A DNA stretch of 64,000 bases from Exophiala sp. HKRS030. Its lineage: Eukaryota; Ascomycota; Eurotiomycetes; Chaetothyriales; Herpotrichiellaceae. The stretch spans positions 3,785,665-3,849,664 of the forward strand of contig JAHWDD010000003.1 of NCBI GenBank assembly GCA_023897205.1, read 5' to 3'. The position numbers were made by a program, and so were the translations under genes. Positions 31,001-43,032 of this stretch are shown piece by piece (positions within the stretch are counted from its first letter, which is position 1; each line of letters opens with the position of its first letter). Below the pieces are notes generated by a model. That model was not told the DNA's origin. It saw only the letters and a list, made by a program, of their open reading frames with translations, and made no database searches.

Positions 31001-33013
31001 ATGAGTCAACCAGTTCTGACCATCTCGTCTGCGGCGGTGAGGACGCCTTCACTTTACTCACAATCCCTCTCACACAACACCGCTGCCGATGCTCTGCGAA
31101 CCTTTCTCAGAAACCACTCGTCATCTCGTGGTCGTAAAAACTACTCTGCTCAGGCAGCACAAAAGACAGATGAGGAACACGCACACCATGTGCCGAGCGA
31201 AAACCCTCGCCGATCCGGCTGGCTTGCCGAGAGGGAGAGGCAGAGATTGGCAAACAGAGACTTCTTCACAAGTCTCCTGAGTTCGGCTGCCACTAAGAGA
31301 GATGCAAAGGCGTATATTTCACGGCTGAAGAATCCGGTCAAGGCTACACCGTCACCACCGACACCCAAAGTTACATCCACAAGTCAAGGTCAGACTCAGG
31401 TCAATCTTGGTGGCCTGTTCGGAAGAGCAAGAGCTGTTGAGGCAAGTCCAATATTCACACACTATGAAGACACCATGGAACATTCTATGGAGGAGCAGGA
31501 GACTTTGCACGTTGCATTGGTCAAGATCAGCAACATCAGTACCATGTCAAATTCGATTCTCAATGGCATTGCAAGGACTCTGGTATCGCTATCTCGTTTG
31601 AGCATGGCACCATGTGTCGTTGTCGAGGAGTCAGCAGGAAGCGCTACACCCGAATCTCCGCAGAGAGAGCTCCTGACCGCCGCCGCGGATAGGTTGATTT
31701 CTGCAATCGAAAACCAGAGTCAATCTGGCGCCAGGCGTATAGATAATGCCTTGAGCCTGGCATCGGACGGAAGGCCACGAGTTTTCATGCGCAGGCTCTT
31801 GACACGGCCTTTGAGACGAGGACAGATCCCTGTTGTCGTCCCACTTGCTTATTCGGAGGAGAACCATAATGCTGTGCAGATCACTGCAGACCAAGCACTT
31901 CTCGCCTTGACCAGGGAACTCTCTGGCCTCTACATCCAACCACGGCCAGACCTTGCAAAACCCCAGGACCAGAATGCACAGACTGCTTGGAAGCCGATCT
32001 CTCTTGATCGGATCATCGTCGTTGATGAGACAGGTTGTATCCCAAGCACAAAGTCAGCGGACCGAAAACATGTCTTCGTCAATCTCGCTCAGGAATACTC
32101 GGCTCTGCAGGAGGAATTGAGAAGCTCAACAGACGAGAAAGTTTCGGATCGCCATGCGAGTAATCTGAGAATGTTTCGTGATGCTTTACAGATTCTACCT
32201 CATTCGTCATCAGGTCTATTGACCACTCCTGAGGCAGCAGCCAACATCAGTAAAGACGCAAGCGAGGAGATCCTGTCTACTGTTGGCACGAGACGACAGA
32301 AAAACCCGTTGATCCACAATCTACTCACGGATAAACCTGCATATTCATCTTCACTGCCCACTGGAAGACTGGCAGCAGGCAGTCCTTCCTCCTCCGCCAC
32401 AACCTCGACCTTTGTCAAGAAGGGGATGCCATTAATCCTTCTTCCAAATCCAGACGCACAGGTATGGACAGCAGCCAGCACGCCTCGTCTCAAACTTACC
32501 GATTCACGTATCGATCTTGCTCGGTTGACGTACCTGATCGATGATTCCTTCAACAGGCAGCTTGACGTAGAAGCATACCTGAAACGAGTCAACGATCGGA
32601 TCGCTGGGGTGATCATAGCTGGTGACTACGAAGGCGGGGCTATCCTTACGTGGGAAACACCACCAGGAGCTTCAGACGACGACCACTCAAGACTCGTTCC
32701 TTATCTGGACAAATTCGCCGTCCTCAAGAAAAGCCAAGGAGCAGGCGGTGTCGCTGACATTGTATTCAATGCCATGGTCAGAACATGTTTTCCAAACGGC
32801 GTCTGTTGGCGGAGCCGTAAGGACAATCCGGTCAACAAATGGTATTTCGAACGGTCGAGAGGCACTTTCAAGATTCCCGACACCAACTGGACGATGTTCT
32901 GGACAACTCCTGATCTTTTGAGTGAACAAAAACGACACATCTTCTTGGACTACGAGGGTGTTTGCCGGACGGTAAAGCCTACATGGGCTGACGGAAAAGC
33001 ACTTGTAGACTAG
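31001..33013 (+). CDS. arg2: N-acetylglutamate synthase, mitochondrial
   Basis: Single exon of 670 residues. The gene encodes amino-acid N-acetyltransferase, which makes N-acetylglutamate from glutamate and acetyl-CoA, the first step of arginine synthesis in the mitochondrial matrix. The N-terminus is Ser/Arg-rich and low in acids, fitting an import signal. ERQRLANRDFFTSLLSSAATKRDAKAYISRL is a family hallmark. The middle holds a degenerate amino-acid-kinase-like domain. The C-terminus is the NAT domain: SFNRQLDVEAYLKRVNDRIAGVIIAGDYEGGAILTWE, LDKFAVLKKSQGAGGVADIVFNAMV, and CWRSRKDNPVNKWYFERSRGT with the catalytic-site RSR/NP..KWYF signature. Length agrees with fungal orthologues. Regulation by an upstream peptide is usual in fungi, but here the known peptide was not found. 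The reading frame is intact. Confidence 0.95.
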   Translation: MSQPVLTISSAAVRTPSLYSQSLSHNTAADALRTFLRNHSSSRGRKNYSAQAAQKTDEEHAHHVPSENPRRSGWLAERERQRLANRDFFTSLLSSAATKRDAKAYISRLKNPVKATPSPPTPKVTSTSQGQTQVNLGGLFGRARAVEASPIFTHYEDTMEHSMEEQETLHVALVKISNISTMSNSILNGIARTLVSLSRLSMAPCVVVEESAGSATPESPQRELLTAAADRLISAIENQSQSGARRIDNALSLASDGRPRVFMRRLLTRPLRRGQIPVVVPLAYSEENHNAVQITADQALLALTRELSGLYIQPRPDLAKPQDQNAQTAWKPISLDRIIVVDETGCIPSTKSADRKHVFVNLAQEYSALQEELRSSTDEKVSDRHASNLRMFRDALQILPHSSSGLLTTPEAAANISKDASEEILSTVGTRRQKNPLIHNLLTDKPAYSSSLPTGRLAAGSPSSSATTSTFVKKGMPLILLPNPDAQVWTAASTPRLKLTDSRIDLARLTYLIDDSFNRQLDVEAYLKRVNDRIAGVIIAGDYEGGAILTWETPPGASDDDHSRLVPYLDKFAVLKKSQGAGGVADIVFNAMVRTCFPNGVCWRSRKDNPVNKWYFERSRGTFKIPDTNWTMFWTTPDLLSEQKRHIFLDYEGVCRTVKPTWADGKALVD

Positions 33014-34652
33014 GAAACAGCCAAAAATATAACGTTCTCAAGCCATGTAAAGAACCCGGAATTTTCGAGATCTCACTATCAAATTCAATAGTAGACTGCA
33101 AAGTTATCACATGTACCTTCCGCCACCAAAACGTTATTGAAGAAGTGAGCTGATAAAAAAGTCCCACTTCCCTTGGATTTTGAAAAGGTCAATGGAGCGT
33201 AGTCGCCAACGCTGTGATCTCGTCAAGGATTTAATGAGGCACTTGCTCAACTTTAGATAATCGACGGTTTCCAGCCATGTCGAGCCACAACCTGATTCAG
33301 CAGGAGTCAATAAATACTAAGTAGGCCTCTTCATACAGTCTCCGTTGACCTGACACAATCCAACAACAGCCACAACGTTCGACCATTAACGAATGTGTTA
33401 CTTTAGGTACTCAAGAAGGGTGACACGCTCCAAGCACTTACTAGCCATTCACGAGACTATCTATCCATGAGAATTAACGGGAAACCCTCACAATGGATTC
33501 TTACATCTTACTAGTATAAGAACTCAACTTACGATAGTAATAACAGATCCGCATTTGTAAGATACTGTTTTTATTACTAGTAATTGAACGCCACAACCTT
33601 CACATGCGTAGACTGGAAAAGTATGCTAAGCCGCTTTAAGCGATTTCCGTGTCGTCTTAACGCACACGGGTAGTCTCTAATATATTAACAGTACTAATAA
33701 TGCTCTACTACTGTAACGTAAATTATATAAAGTAATTAAGTGTACTGCTAGTACCTACTACTCACTACTGTACTAGTTATAAGAGTATAACTCGCGGTAC
33801 TTTATAACCTTACTAGCCTTGACTTCATGAACTATTAAGCTATCTAGATCTTGCGAGATATATAAGTAATGAGAGGTTCCGATAAGACCTAGTTTAGCGG
33901 TAGATGATTAAGAGAAATACTAGCTAATGTAACTAAGATACTTATAGGAAGGATGGGAAGTGTCAAGATCGTTTGCAGGAAGAGGCAGAAGACGGTAGTA
34001 GCTATTCAGCTAACGAGAACTCAAAGCATAGAGAACGTAAGGTTCTCTTGTGCTATGAGCAAGATCATATTATACTAGTATTCCTTCGGGTAGGCTATGT
34101 CGGATGTAAGTCCTGATAGGAAGATAGGTAAACACGAAGTGTACACTATTGTTAGTGTATACCTTGGGTGATACTGAGCCCATCTTCGTACATAATAGCG
34201 ATACTCAAGCTGGAACGCCTAGAGGGAAAATTCTTTGCGTAAGTGAAAACATGAATGAGAATATTCATATGAAATTAAGAGTTTCGGCTGCACTGATGCG
34301 GACAATACTAAGTATACGCTAGCGGGACAGACTCTTCAACTATAGCAGCATACTGCTCATTTATGCAGAGAGACAGGTTTGATGTTATTATACTTAATAG
34401 TCTCTAGATCCTCTTAACCACAATATGAGATGGGTGCCTGAAAACCAGTGATACCTGCCTAGTCTATGTCGGCCGACAACCAATGGTGCTTCATTCGCTT
34501 ACTAGTGACGAAGAGCCAAGAGGTCTTTGTCAAAGCCTTAGTATTGACCACATTGATTTCTATCTCAGGCAGTAGTACTTCATTTATTTATACTATGAAT
34601 ATGCGAAAGTCTAGTGAGGGAGAAAAGGTATTCGGGATCGATACTAGATGCA
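33014..34652. other. AT-rich, gene-free block
   Basis: From about 33.5 to 34.45 kb the sequence turns visibly AT-rich with many short TACTA, CTAGTA and TTATA words, stop codons in all frames and no conserved protein. A short imperfect hairpin lies near 34139-34162. Composition differs sharply from the genes on both sides, which suggests a decayed insertion, perhaps altered by repeat-induced point mutation. No transposase or terminal repeat can be recognised. Confidence 0.5.
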
Positions 34653-36655
34653 ATGAGCAGTCTTCGAGTGAAATTCTCTGCGAAGAAGACATCATGGAAG
34701 GCACGACACGCCGCTACAAACACTCCATGGAAACCACTACCACCAAGACACACTCGTGTTGTACGTATGTCTGGCCTGGACGAGGATGGTCTACCCTTCC
34801 TCGAGATAATGACGATTGATCTGGACGATACCGACGACAGGCAGGTGCGCAATGATTATGGCACATATCTGGAACGGACTGTTCGGCCTCGCTATGCAGC
34901 ACTCTCTTATACGTGGGGGACAATCCTGAAAAAGTTCCACTAAAGATCCTATCAGAGAATAGTCGCCAGCATATCGTCCAAGTGACTCCCAGCCTCGTGT
35001 CATTCCTCAAGACTGTTCAACCCCAGAAACAAGTCGACTTTCTCTGGGTTGACCAATTATCTGTGGATCAGATGGAAGGAAGTGACGAAAAGTCGGTACA
35101 GATTGCGCTGATGAGAGAGATCTATGAGAGAGCTGAGCATGTATTTATCTGGCTCGGCGAATCGGACGACAATAGTGACTTGAACATGGCGACGCTCAAC
35201 GAAGTTCTTGATGGGGCAAGGTCACGAGGAGTTGGGCCTTTCTCAGGAGGGACGGCCAAGGACGTCTATGAGCTGGTTGGCGACCGACTCCCTCATAATA
35301 ATATGTTAAGTTGGATGCAATTGAGGGACCTCTTCGAACGACGCTGGTTCTTCCGCGCTTGGGTCATACATGAGGCGAGTGCCCGGCCGGAAGCCACTAC
35401 TATTTACTGTGGCAAAGCTGCAGTAAGTAGTGTCGTCTTGCCGCTTATTGTCCGTATCTACAAGCAGCTATTGCCTCCGCGACCACATACTGAGCACACT
35501 GACAAGGGTGAGCATTGGGCGTTTGCTTATAACATAGGATGGCCTGTCGTGTCCGTGAGTCAGTTTCTGCAATCACGTTACCAACTTCCTACGAGCAGTT
35601 GCTCTCACCGCTGTCTGTGGATTCTCGCGTTGGACCTGAAAGAGAAGAACGCCACGGATCCTAGGGACATGATATTTTGCATGACCAGTTATGCTGCCAA
35701 CCTGGGAGAGTATGCAATGCTTGTTCAGCCAAACTACAGGCTTTCGTGCAAAGAAGTTTACGTTAATCTGGTACTTTGGTTCATTCTCACGCACAAGAAC
35801 CTCGACTTTCTTGGGCTCTGCGCTCCAAATTTCGGGAACCCTTTCCAATTACCGTCATGGGCGCCAGATTGGACGTGTTTAGCGCATCTTAAGCCCCTCA
35901 TTAAGCGCAAAATTCCTCGGGACTGCAGCTCTGCTGCGTTGTACAGGCCCGGTGGAGATAGCGTTCCGTTTCTCACATTCAATTTGGCTGAGAATAGTGT
36001 TCCAACATTGCTCAAGCTCTCGGGTATACGGCTCGCATCACTGAATCTTTTCACACAGGTGGATACTCCGACAATGAAAAAAAGAGGCCTCTGCAGCTTG
36101 AATAAAGTCTCTATGTATGACGTCTTGTTGGTCAGCTACCATATGGACATGACAGCACGACAGACTGTCGAAGGCATATGGAGCTTTCACCGGATCTCAA
36201 AGCTAGCAGGCGGCGTATCCGACTATGAAATGCGGGCCGGACGGCGACATCAAACTGAGATTGCATCCTTTCTCACTGAGTCGTCTGAGAGTTCTTCCGC
36301 TCTCTTGGTTATTGCCACCTATCAGATAGCGCGTTATTATAACTGGCGATGGCGTCACATTTCATCGAACGCCAAAGAAGTATGGGTTCTTCGTGGAGGT
36401 TCTATTCTCTATATCCTGGAGAAATTTGAAGCCACGGCAGACGCGGAGGATACAGTTCTTGATCCGACCGGCGGTAGAATCTACACTCGCACAACGCGGA
36501 AAGGCGACGTGTTGTATAGATTTATAGGAGAGTGCTACATCCATGGTCTCATGGACGGGGAGATCCTGGATATGATCGGCGAGAATCCGAAACGCGAGAT
36601 TCCAGAGGCGTTGCAGGGTATGGATCGAGAATTTCATTCCATCTATCTTGCTTAA
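34653..36655 (+). CDS. HET-domain protein 3, one suspected base error
   Basis: The frame from the ATG at 34653 reaches RPRYAALSYTWG, the start of the HET domain, then stops after 6 residues. One frame over, the sequence continues DNPEKVPLKIL and VDFLWVDQLSVDQ, then MREIYERAEHVFIWLGESDDNSD, DLFERRWFFRAWVIHEAS, DPRDMIFCMTSYAA, VQPNYRLSCKEVYVNL, LPSWAPDWTCL and ends YRFIGECYIHGLMDGEIL. Adding one G to the five-G run 34915-34919 joins these into 667 residues. The Y.ALSYTWGD motif is universal in the family, so the break falls within a conserved word. The expected role is non-self recognition. The gene starts at the edge of the AT-rich block, and an additional upstream exon cannot be excluded. Confidence 0.82.
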
Positions 36656-37063
36656 GTCTAACGACCCCGGGTTTTGGGGGGGCAGGCTTTTCGATAGTCA
36701 CCACACGACGAGAGAATGCTGATTTTTGTGCAGTATCTTACGACCTTAACGGATCTAGTTCTACATCTCATGACGGAGTGCTGTCGGAAGATTCGGTTAT
36801 TGTTTTAGTAGGGAGTATTTCATTTGATGTCAAGCGACGAACATCCATTTAGCGTCCAGATATATTTTCAGTAAAAGGATCGTATCTTCATTCAGAGGTT
36901 CAGCTAACCCTCGACGGGCGCTGCCACCATGTACCTGATTAGGATTATGTGGTGCTACCACTAGTGGGTAAGCCTGTGAGGCTATGCTAAATTCTCATTC
37001 ATTCATTTCCATGCTGCGACAAGTCCATCCATCCTTCCTTCCGACGTCTGTCTTTGTGTCTAT
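36656..37063. other. Convergent 3' intergenic region
   Basis: Lies between HET gene 3 and the esterase gene, which converge. Nothing was recognised apart from a GGGG-rich word near 36668. Confidence 0.55.
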
Positions 37064-38938
37064 TCACGTCAAAAGCGACTTCTGCCACCACGCACACCTT
37101 GGGTTAGCCGTATCATCTCTCTGCGTGCGGATGTACGTGGCATTGATTCCCAACAAAGTCGCATTATTACCCTGCATGGGGAAATTCGGAAGCCCGCGGC
37201 CATTGGGATTCCCCGTCTGCGCGAAATTCACCAGGTACGCCTGGAAGATCTGCGCGACGGGCGCAAAGAGACCGATCGAGAGATTCGTACCTTGGCCGTG
37301 GTAGAACGTGTACGCGACGTCTTGACCGTGAAGGGCCGGCGGGACCTGGAACTCGTACGCGTACGTCTGGTTCTTGAAGGCGCGGTTCAAGAAGTTCGTG
37401 TTGCATGTGAAGCTGCCTTCCTGGATGAGGAGGAAGGTTCGCTCCAGCGGGCTCGAGTATGGTTGTGAACCGTTGTAGTCGGCTGGGTACAGCTCGTTGA
37501 CGATGTAGTCTAGCACAGGGGCGGGAGCGCCGGGGTTGGTGCTCCGCAGGAAGTCGATCAGGTCTTGGTTGGTTTGCACGTAAGGGGGCGAGAAGGAGGG
37601 TGATTCGCGTGTGTTGTGCCCGACCATGACGCTAACATTCTGTGCGAAGTCGCCTTGAGCAAGGAGGAGACCCGGAAGTGCCGGGACGAAGTCGCCGTCC
37701 GATACCGGACCATATATGGCCGACGAGTATGGCGCCCGGAGGATTTGAAGGGTGTTTGCTTGGATGACGGCTTGAGAGGAGAGATTTCTTGCTGCCGCGA
37801 TGGTGGTCACGTTCAAGAGTGAGAGGAAGCTCTGTGTTGCATTCTCTTGGGCGTATTGTGAAGCAATAGGCTGGAATCCTGGAGATTGGACAATGGCTCT
37901 CTGAAAGGAAACGCCTTCTTTCCCTCCGTATGCCGTGATTTGATGCTCGACGGATCCACCTGGAATATGGTCAGTTCGGCCTGTTTGAGAGACTTATGCC
38001 AATGCGGCTCAGCAGGTGCTCACCTCCAGCCGATTCGCCCATGATAGTGATCTGATTTGGGTCGCCACCAAACAGATGAATGTTCTTTGCTACCCATTCG
38101 ATCGCAAGACGCTGGTCGTACAGTCCGGCATTGGACACACCGCCTTCACTTTGTAGAGTAGGTCCGGCGAGGAAACCAAGTGCTCCAAGACGGTAATTCA
38201 TGGCCACATAGATGATGCCATCTCCGCCATTAGCCCGGCTTGCGTTGATCAGCCCGGTACCGTCGCCATAGGCCCCTTTACTTCCACCAATGTATGAACC
38301 GCCATAAATCCTGTTCCCGTCAGTAAGAAACACAAATTCTCTCAGTCACACGTCGAGAGGCATACCAGATCAAGACTGGAGCACCGGCGTTCTGGCGCTT
38401 TCGACGTAGATTGTTTGCGTTGTCAAAGACAGGCTTTGGAACCACCACATCTAGGAAGAGGCAATCTTCTGTCGTTCTCGGGTCTGGGGTTGGTGGCGAA
38501 GCTATCGCCAGGTACGCTTGAAGCTGGGCCTCCGCTGCCGTGAAATTGAAGGAGGAGGCGTTGCCAGCCAGGTATGCAGCCGTGAATTGTCGGGCAATAA
38601 GGGCCCAAGCAGGTGATGCTTGGGGACAGATCCTGTCCACACTTCCATTCTGCGGTGTTTGGTTTCTGCCTACTGGCGCAACGGGAGCAGCAAATCGAAG
38701 GTCGCCGATGGGTGGCTGAGCGTATCTGATATTGGCAAATCTGTAGAGTTGAGATGTTGCCTGTTCATGTTAGATTTTGCGCAGCTCGCTAACAGCAGAT
38801 AGAGCTTCCTACATTGTAACTGAGAGCTTGATGAATCTCGTAACCTAGATCTACTTGAGGCAAAGAGCTCTGTGCGAACACAGAGTGAATGGAGAGTAGC
38901 AGGGTCAACCCCGCAAACCAGAAGACCTGCGAAGCCAT
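37064..38938 (-). CDS. Secreted type-B carboxylesterase
   Basis: Four exons on the minus strand, 38938-38813, 38760-38366, 38310-38024 and 37959-37064, encode 567 residues. A signal peptide (MASQVFWFAGLTLLLSIHSVFA) leads into the alpha/beta-hydrolase. The RFANIRYAQPPIGDLRF block follows the first junction, then EDCLFLDVVVPKP, APVLIWIYGGSYIGGSKG (oxyanion region) and the nucleophile elbow GESAGG, which is split by intron 3. The C-terminal part has several N-x-S/T sites and a closing FPMQGNNATLLGIN segment. Such enzymes hydrolyse carboxylic esters outside the cell, with lipase, cholinesterase-like and toxin-ester substrates known in the family. The first junction was placed at 38760/38761 because it keeps phase and gives NATSQLYRF; the alternative acceptor 23 bases further on would break the frame. 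It is followed upstream by a drug-type exporter on the same strand. Confidence 0.92.
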
Positions 38939-40210
38939 TTCGGTCGTTCTTCAACGCACAGAAGCTGTTCGAAGGATACCTGAAGTCCTTCTCGCGAGAG
39001 AACTTCGAGCTTTCGAGCAGACGGCATCTTTTCGCACTTTATCCCACCACGTAAAAAAAGTCGACAGTATGCGTCAAGCTTCCGGTCGAGTCGGCCTCAC
39101 CACCCCGGAAGGGTCGTGACTATTGATGCATCCAGCACTTGATGTCCTTCCGTTAACGGCTAGAGAGGTGCGATCGCAACGATTGTGCTCGCCCAAGGTC
39201 CGTGCTCATGACGTGTTATTCGTCGAGTCGATGCATTACGTTTGGCTGGGGATAGAAAATTAAACTTTGGTGGAGCCTCGTACCTCCATGCCTCGGTTCC
39301 GGACGATCAAAAACTTGCGGGGAGGACCCATGTGATGATGTTGTTCTCCGCCCGGAGCACGGAGTTGTAGCCCTTTCTGATCAAGTTCCCCGTACCGTGC
39401 TTCTTTTGCTGTGAGAGGTGGCTCGAAAATATATCGTACCTAGGTAGCTAGTACCTATGTTGTGCTAGGAAGAAGCTGTCCAGCCGGCAGATTGTATCTG
39501 GCCTCCGAAAAGATCTGGAGAGCTCCATATCGAGTAGCAATACCACCTTGAAGGCGAGGCGTTTCTATGAGATCTGTTGTCTGGCACTGGAAGTTGTGAT
39601 TGCACTCAAAAGGACTGTCGTTAACAGGTATGATAAGAATTTCTAATTCATTCCATTATCTCGTCCCACGGATGATACCGAGGATGGAGTGAGAGCTTTC
39701 CCGCACTAGGGTAGCTCGTCTCGGCCATGATTCGCTGTCCCCTGTGCCTGGATTTTTAGTCAGCGACTTTGTCCTCGCCTTGCTATTGGTATCGGACGCA
39801 CCTAGAAGTTAGATCTAAGAATCTTATTGACGGAGGGTAGGGTAGCTAGGTGCTGCAAAGTATGTGCTTTGAACATCAATATATAACATGATGTGAGTGG
39901 CGGACTTCACTTCTAATCTTCTAATTGTATCAGAAATCAACGCCCGAACTGATCCGACAATCGGCTCAGACCTATTGGTTGTTTTGATAAACAGGCAAAC
40001 ATTTTGACTCTACAGCCGTACAGCTGCTCTGGCGGCATTGTGTGTATATTCTTACAGTATCTGGCAGTTTTCAGTTGGCGTCTTTGCTTCGTAGATGAGC
40101 TTCATCATCTAAGACAGGGGAAGAAGTCGGCCGCTGCAAAGGTTGCTCGGACATGGTGATTTTAGACTCCGACGAGTTTCCTCGCTTGTGTTCATGGGGG
40201 CCTTTCTTCT
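38939..40210. other. Intergenic, no gene recognised
   Basis: About 1.3 kb between two minus-strand genes: promoter of the esterase and 3' end of the MFS exporter. It holds a second copy of TACCTAGGTAGCTA (39437-39450) and similar GGTAGCTAG words near 39710 and 39840. Confidence 0.55.
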
Positions 40211-42237
40211 TCAGCTTCTGCACATCCCCCTGAAAAGAGCAAGGAGGTAGCTCTCTTCGACAACGTCAACCTCATTGGCGGTCGTTTCGTCTTCCTGGAA
40301 GCCTTCGCCTGCGTGGCGAGGGCATTTTCCATCCCCCCGTTCTGGCTGAGCAGGACGTTCCGCGTCCAGTGCGGCCTTACTCACCCGCTTGGAAATCCAG
40401 ACATTCCCGAGGCCCGAACTGGTGATGACCGTGAGGATGAGGATAGGGAGTATCGAGATGAATGCCCACATAGTCGCATCAGCTCCTTGAGCGCGGACTG
40501 CGTTCTGCTGCTCGATGGGAAGTTTTGATATGGAATCCAACGATGATTGGTCATGCAAGTTGACCGACCCAGCAATAGCACTATCGGATCCAAAGTAGTC
40601 AGACATCTTGTTTTGAAAGACGGCTCCCATGATCGTAAGAGCGAGGGTGCCTCCAAATGGCATCGAAAATCGCAACAGGCTGTAGACAGAGGCTAGTCGG
40701 TCGCGAAACATGCCTGCCAGATGCAAGTTTGAGGGCATAAATCTAACTCCTGTACCAATACCTGCAATTACCATCATGACGTTCACGAGTGTCTCGTTAC
40801 GAGATTTGACGGCATAGCAAATGACCGCGATCCCAATCGTCTCAACGATTGTACCAATTGAGAGCGGCCAGAAGGTCTGACGAGGCCAACGATTGCAGAG
40901 CAAGGTCGCGCCAACCACACCAACACCTAGGCCCGGAACATAGTAGAGCAACTGCGTCCCTGCTTCCGATGCCTTATAACCTTCCACTAAGGTGAAGTAG
41001 ATGCCGATGAAGTAAAAGACTGAGAACAATGCGGCGCCTGTGCCGGCTGACAGAACGCAGATTAGTGTCACGTCTTTCGCTGACAATATTCTTGCTGGAA
41101 TCATGGGAGTAGTGTTGGGAAGCCGTCTGCTTAGAAGACGGCCTGGTGTCAAAGAAATTTCCCACCACACGAAGGTCGCTAGGGTCACAACTCCCAGTAT
41201 CAACGAGACAAGTACCGCTGGAGAAGACCACGAGTAGGTGGAGCCACCCCATGCAGTGCCAAGTATCAAGAGTCCGACACCGAAGATGAAAAGAAGAATG
41301 CCTCCAAAGTCAAGTGTTGATAGACCGGACTTCAAGACACTCAGATAACTCTCGAGGCCAGAGCAGTGCTCAAAACTGACGCGTCCAGGCAACAACTCCT
41401 TGCGCAGGAAGAACAAGGCGGTCAAGCTCACAGCCGACATGCAACAACTGAGCGCGAAGCAATAACGCCAGTTGCTATTGGTGAGGTACCCACCAATGAC
41501 AGGGCCGATGCCTGAGGACAGAAGTTAGAGCGTGGAATTTGACCGTATAGCTTGGACACACTCACTATAACCCACGCCGCCCATCATTTGAAAGATGCTG
41601 GTGTTGACGGCTTGCTCCTTCAACGAAACGCGGTCGGCAAGGATGATTAGAGTGAGATTTGTTACTCCTGCGGAACCAACGCCTTGCAGAGCGCGGCCAA
41701 GGAGTAAGACCCACCATGCAGGAGCCGAAGCGCATAGGACGCCGCCGATAGCAACGACGATGACAGAGAACTCGATGGTTGGAAATCGTCCAAAAGTGTC
41801 GGCTAATTGGCCGTACACTGGAATGAAAGCAGTAGATGTCAGTGTGAAGGCGGTAACGATCCAGTTGAGCTGGTTGAATCTGTCTATAGAGAGGTCAGGA
41901 CTGATAAACGAGTGATGACTAGACGGAACTCACTGAAGTGTGAAGCTATGCGTGGCAACGCGGTTGCGACGACGGTAAGGTCGAGGCTAGAGTCAATAAA
42001 GGCGGGCAAGAGACAGAAGAGAATCTTCCATCGATATTTCCTCCCGGTGGCCTTTTCTTGTGCACAATCCGGACATACAGGTCCGGTCTTTGATCGATTT
42101 GCAGTGGTCGCTACCGGCGTTGATGTCGATGTCGTTGTAGTTGCGCTGTCCTTGCTCTCGCTTGTGTGATCACCGTCGGCGGTCTGCCGTTGTCGATATT
42201 TCTTTCGGAAGAAACGAATTGTATACGTGATCAGCAT
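40211..42237 (-). CDS. MFS transporter, DHA2-type (14-helix) drug/toxin exporter
   Basis: Three exons on the minus strand, 42237-41934, 41883-41566 and 41511-40211, give 640 residues. A basic, Ser/Thr-rich N-terminal tail with a CPDC pair precedes the first helix. LPAFIDSSLDLTVVATALPRIASHFN is the D[LF]T[IV]V..ALP motif of DHA2 carriers. After that come QLNWIVTAFTLTSTAFIPVYGQLADTFGR (motif A), GRALQGVGSAGVTNLTLIILADRV (motif C region) and SIFQMMGGVGYSIGPVIGGYL. The second half has LLYYVPGLGVGVVGA and a long cytoplasmic C-tail. Proton-driven export of small molecules across the plasma membrane is expected. Substrates are unknown. The gene is divergent from arv1. Confidence 0.9.
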
Positions 42238-43032
42238 GTTGGGTGACTATAGAGCTCCCAAGTTTTGAGTCTATGATCAATTGAAAGGTCTCTGGAAGTC
42301 AGAAAACACTCAAGGTTATAAATGATGGAAAGCGAGCATATACTGCAGTGGCCCATCCATAATTTCGATGGTAGATATGGAAGCAAATATTGCGACTCCG
42401 TAGACAGTTTCGCAGGATGAGCCGCATGCAAACATTTTCACGAAAGATCGCCTTGCGGAATCCCCAGCAGACAAGGCTGAATCAGTATTAGCATTACATT
42501 GGGGATATCGTCGAGTCTATGATTGATGGAGGAGGGAAAGGGTATGGTAAATTCGCAGATTGAGCCAAAGTGGGACTAGTGTGATTCGGATATCAAGGGT
42601 CTTTGCGAAGCTATTCCTTATCCGGTAATTATCACGAGATAGTCAACGGGACCATTTTTGGGATGATTTCACATACGACGCTACGAGCGACAAAAGGCGG
42701 CGCAGCCGTGGCAGCCAAAGCTGAAGCCTGAAAGCTGGCCGCAAGGTTTGCAGTACAAGTTTCAAGGTAACATGCGAGCAACATCGCATCGAGTCATGCA
42801 CTAGAACTCACTACATCTCCGAGACCAACGAGGAATAGCGATGCTACTCTTGTCCTCTGCTCCACCCAATATCTGGTGCCCACGTCGTAGAGCGAATCAT
42901 ATCTTCGTCGACAACAATCTGACCTTCAACCACTCCAGACCTCTGCCAACGTGCCCATGGTACATCTCTCCACCAAACCGAGCGATTCTTCCTGACCACG
43001 AGCCTGTCGAAAGTCGGGAACATTGCGCAGGC
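42238..43032. other. Divergent promoter region, MFS exporter / arv1
   Basis: Promoters for the two genes. An in-frame ATG at 42841 would extend ARV1 by 64 residues that look unlike the family, so this part is treated as leader. Confidence 0.55.

Noticed and set aside
34466..34819. 117-codon frame overlapping the start of HET gene 3
   Set aside because: Shadow of the HET frame with no domain of its own.
34653..36655. HET gene 3 as a true pseudogene
   Set aside because: Only one lesion, a missing G in a G run inside a universal motif, and the same kind of lesion occurs in hacA and other genes here; a consensus error explains it better, although real loss is not excluded.
42841..43032. N-terminal extension of ARV1
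   Set aside because: The 64 added residues are unlike the family, which begins just before the first CxxC; kept as leader.
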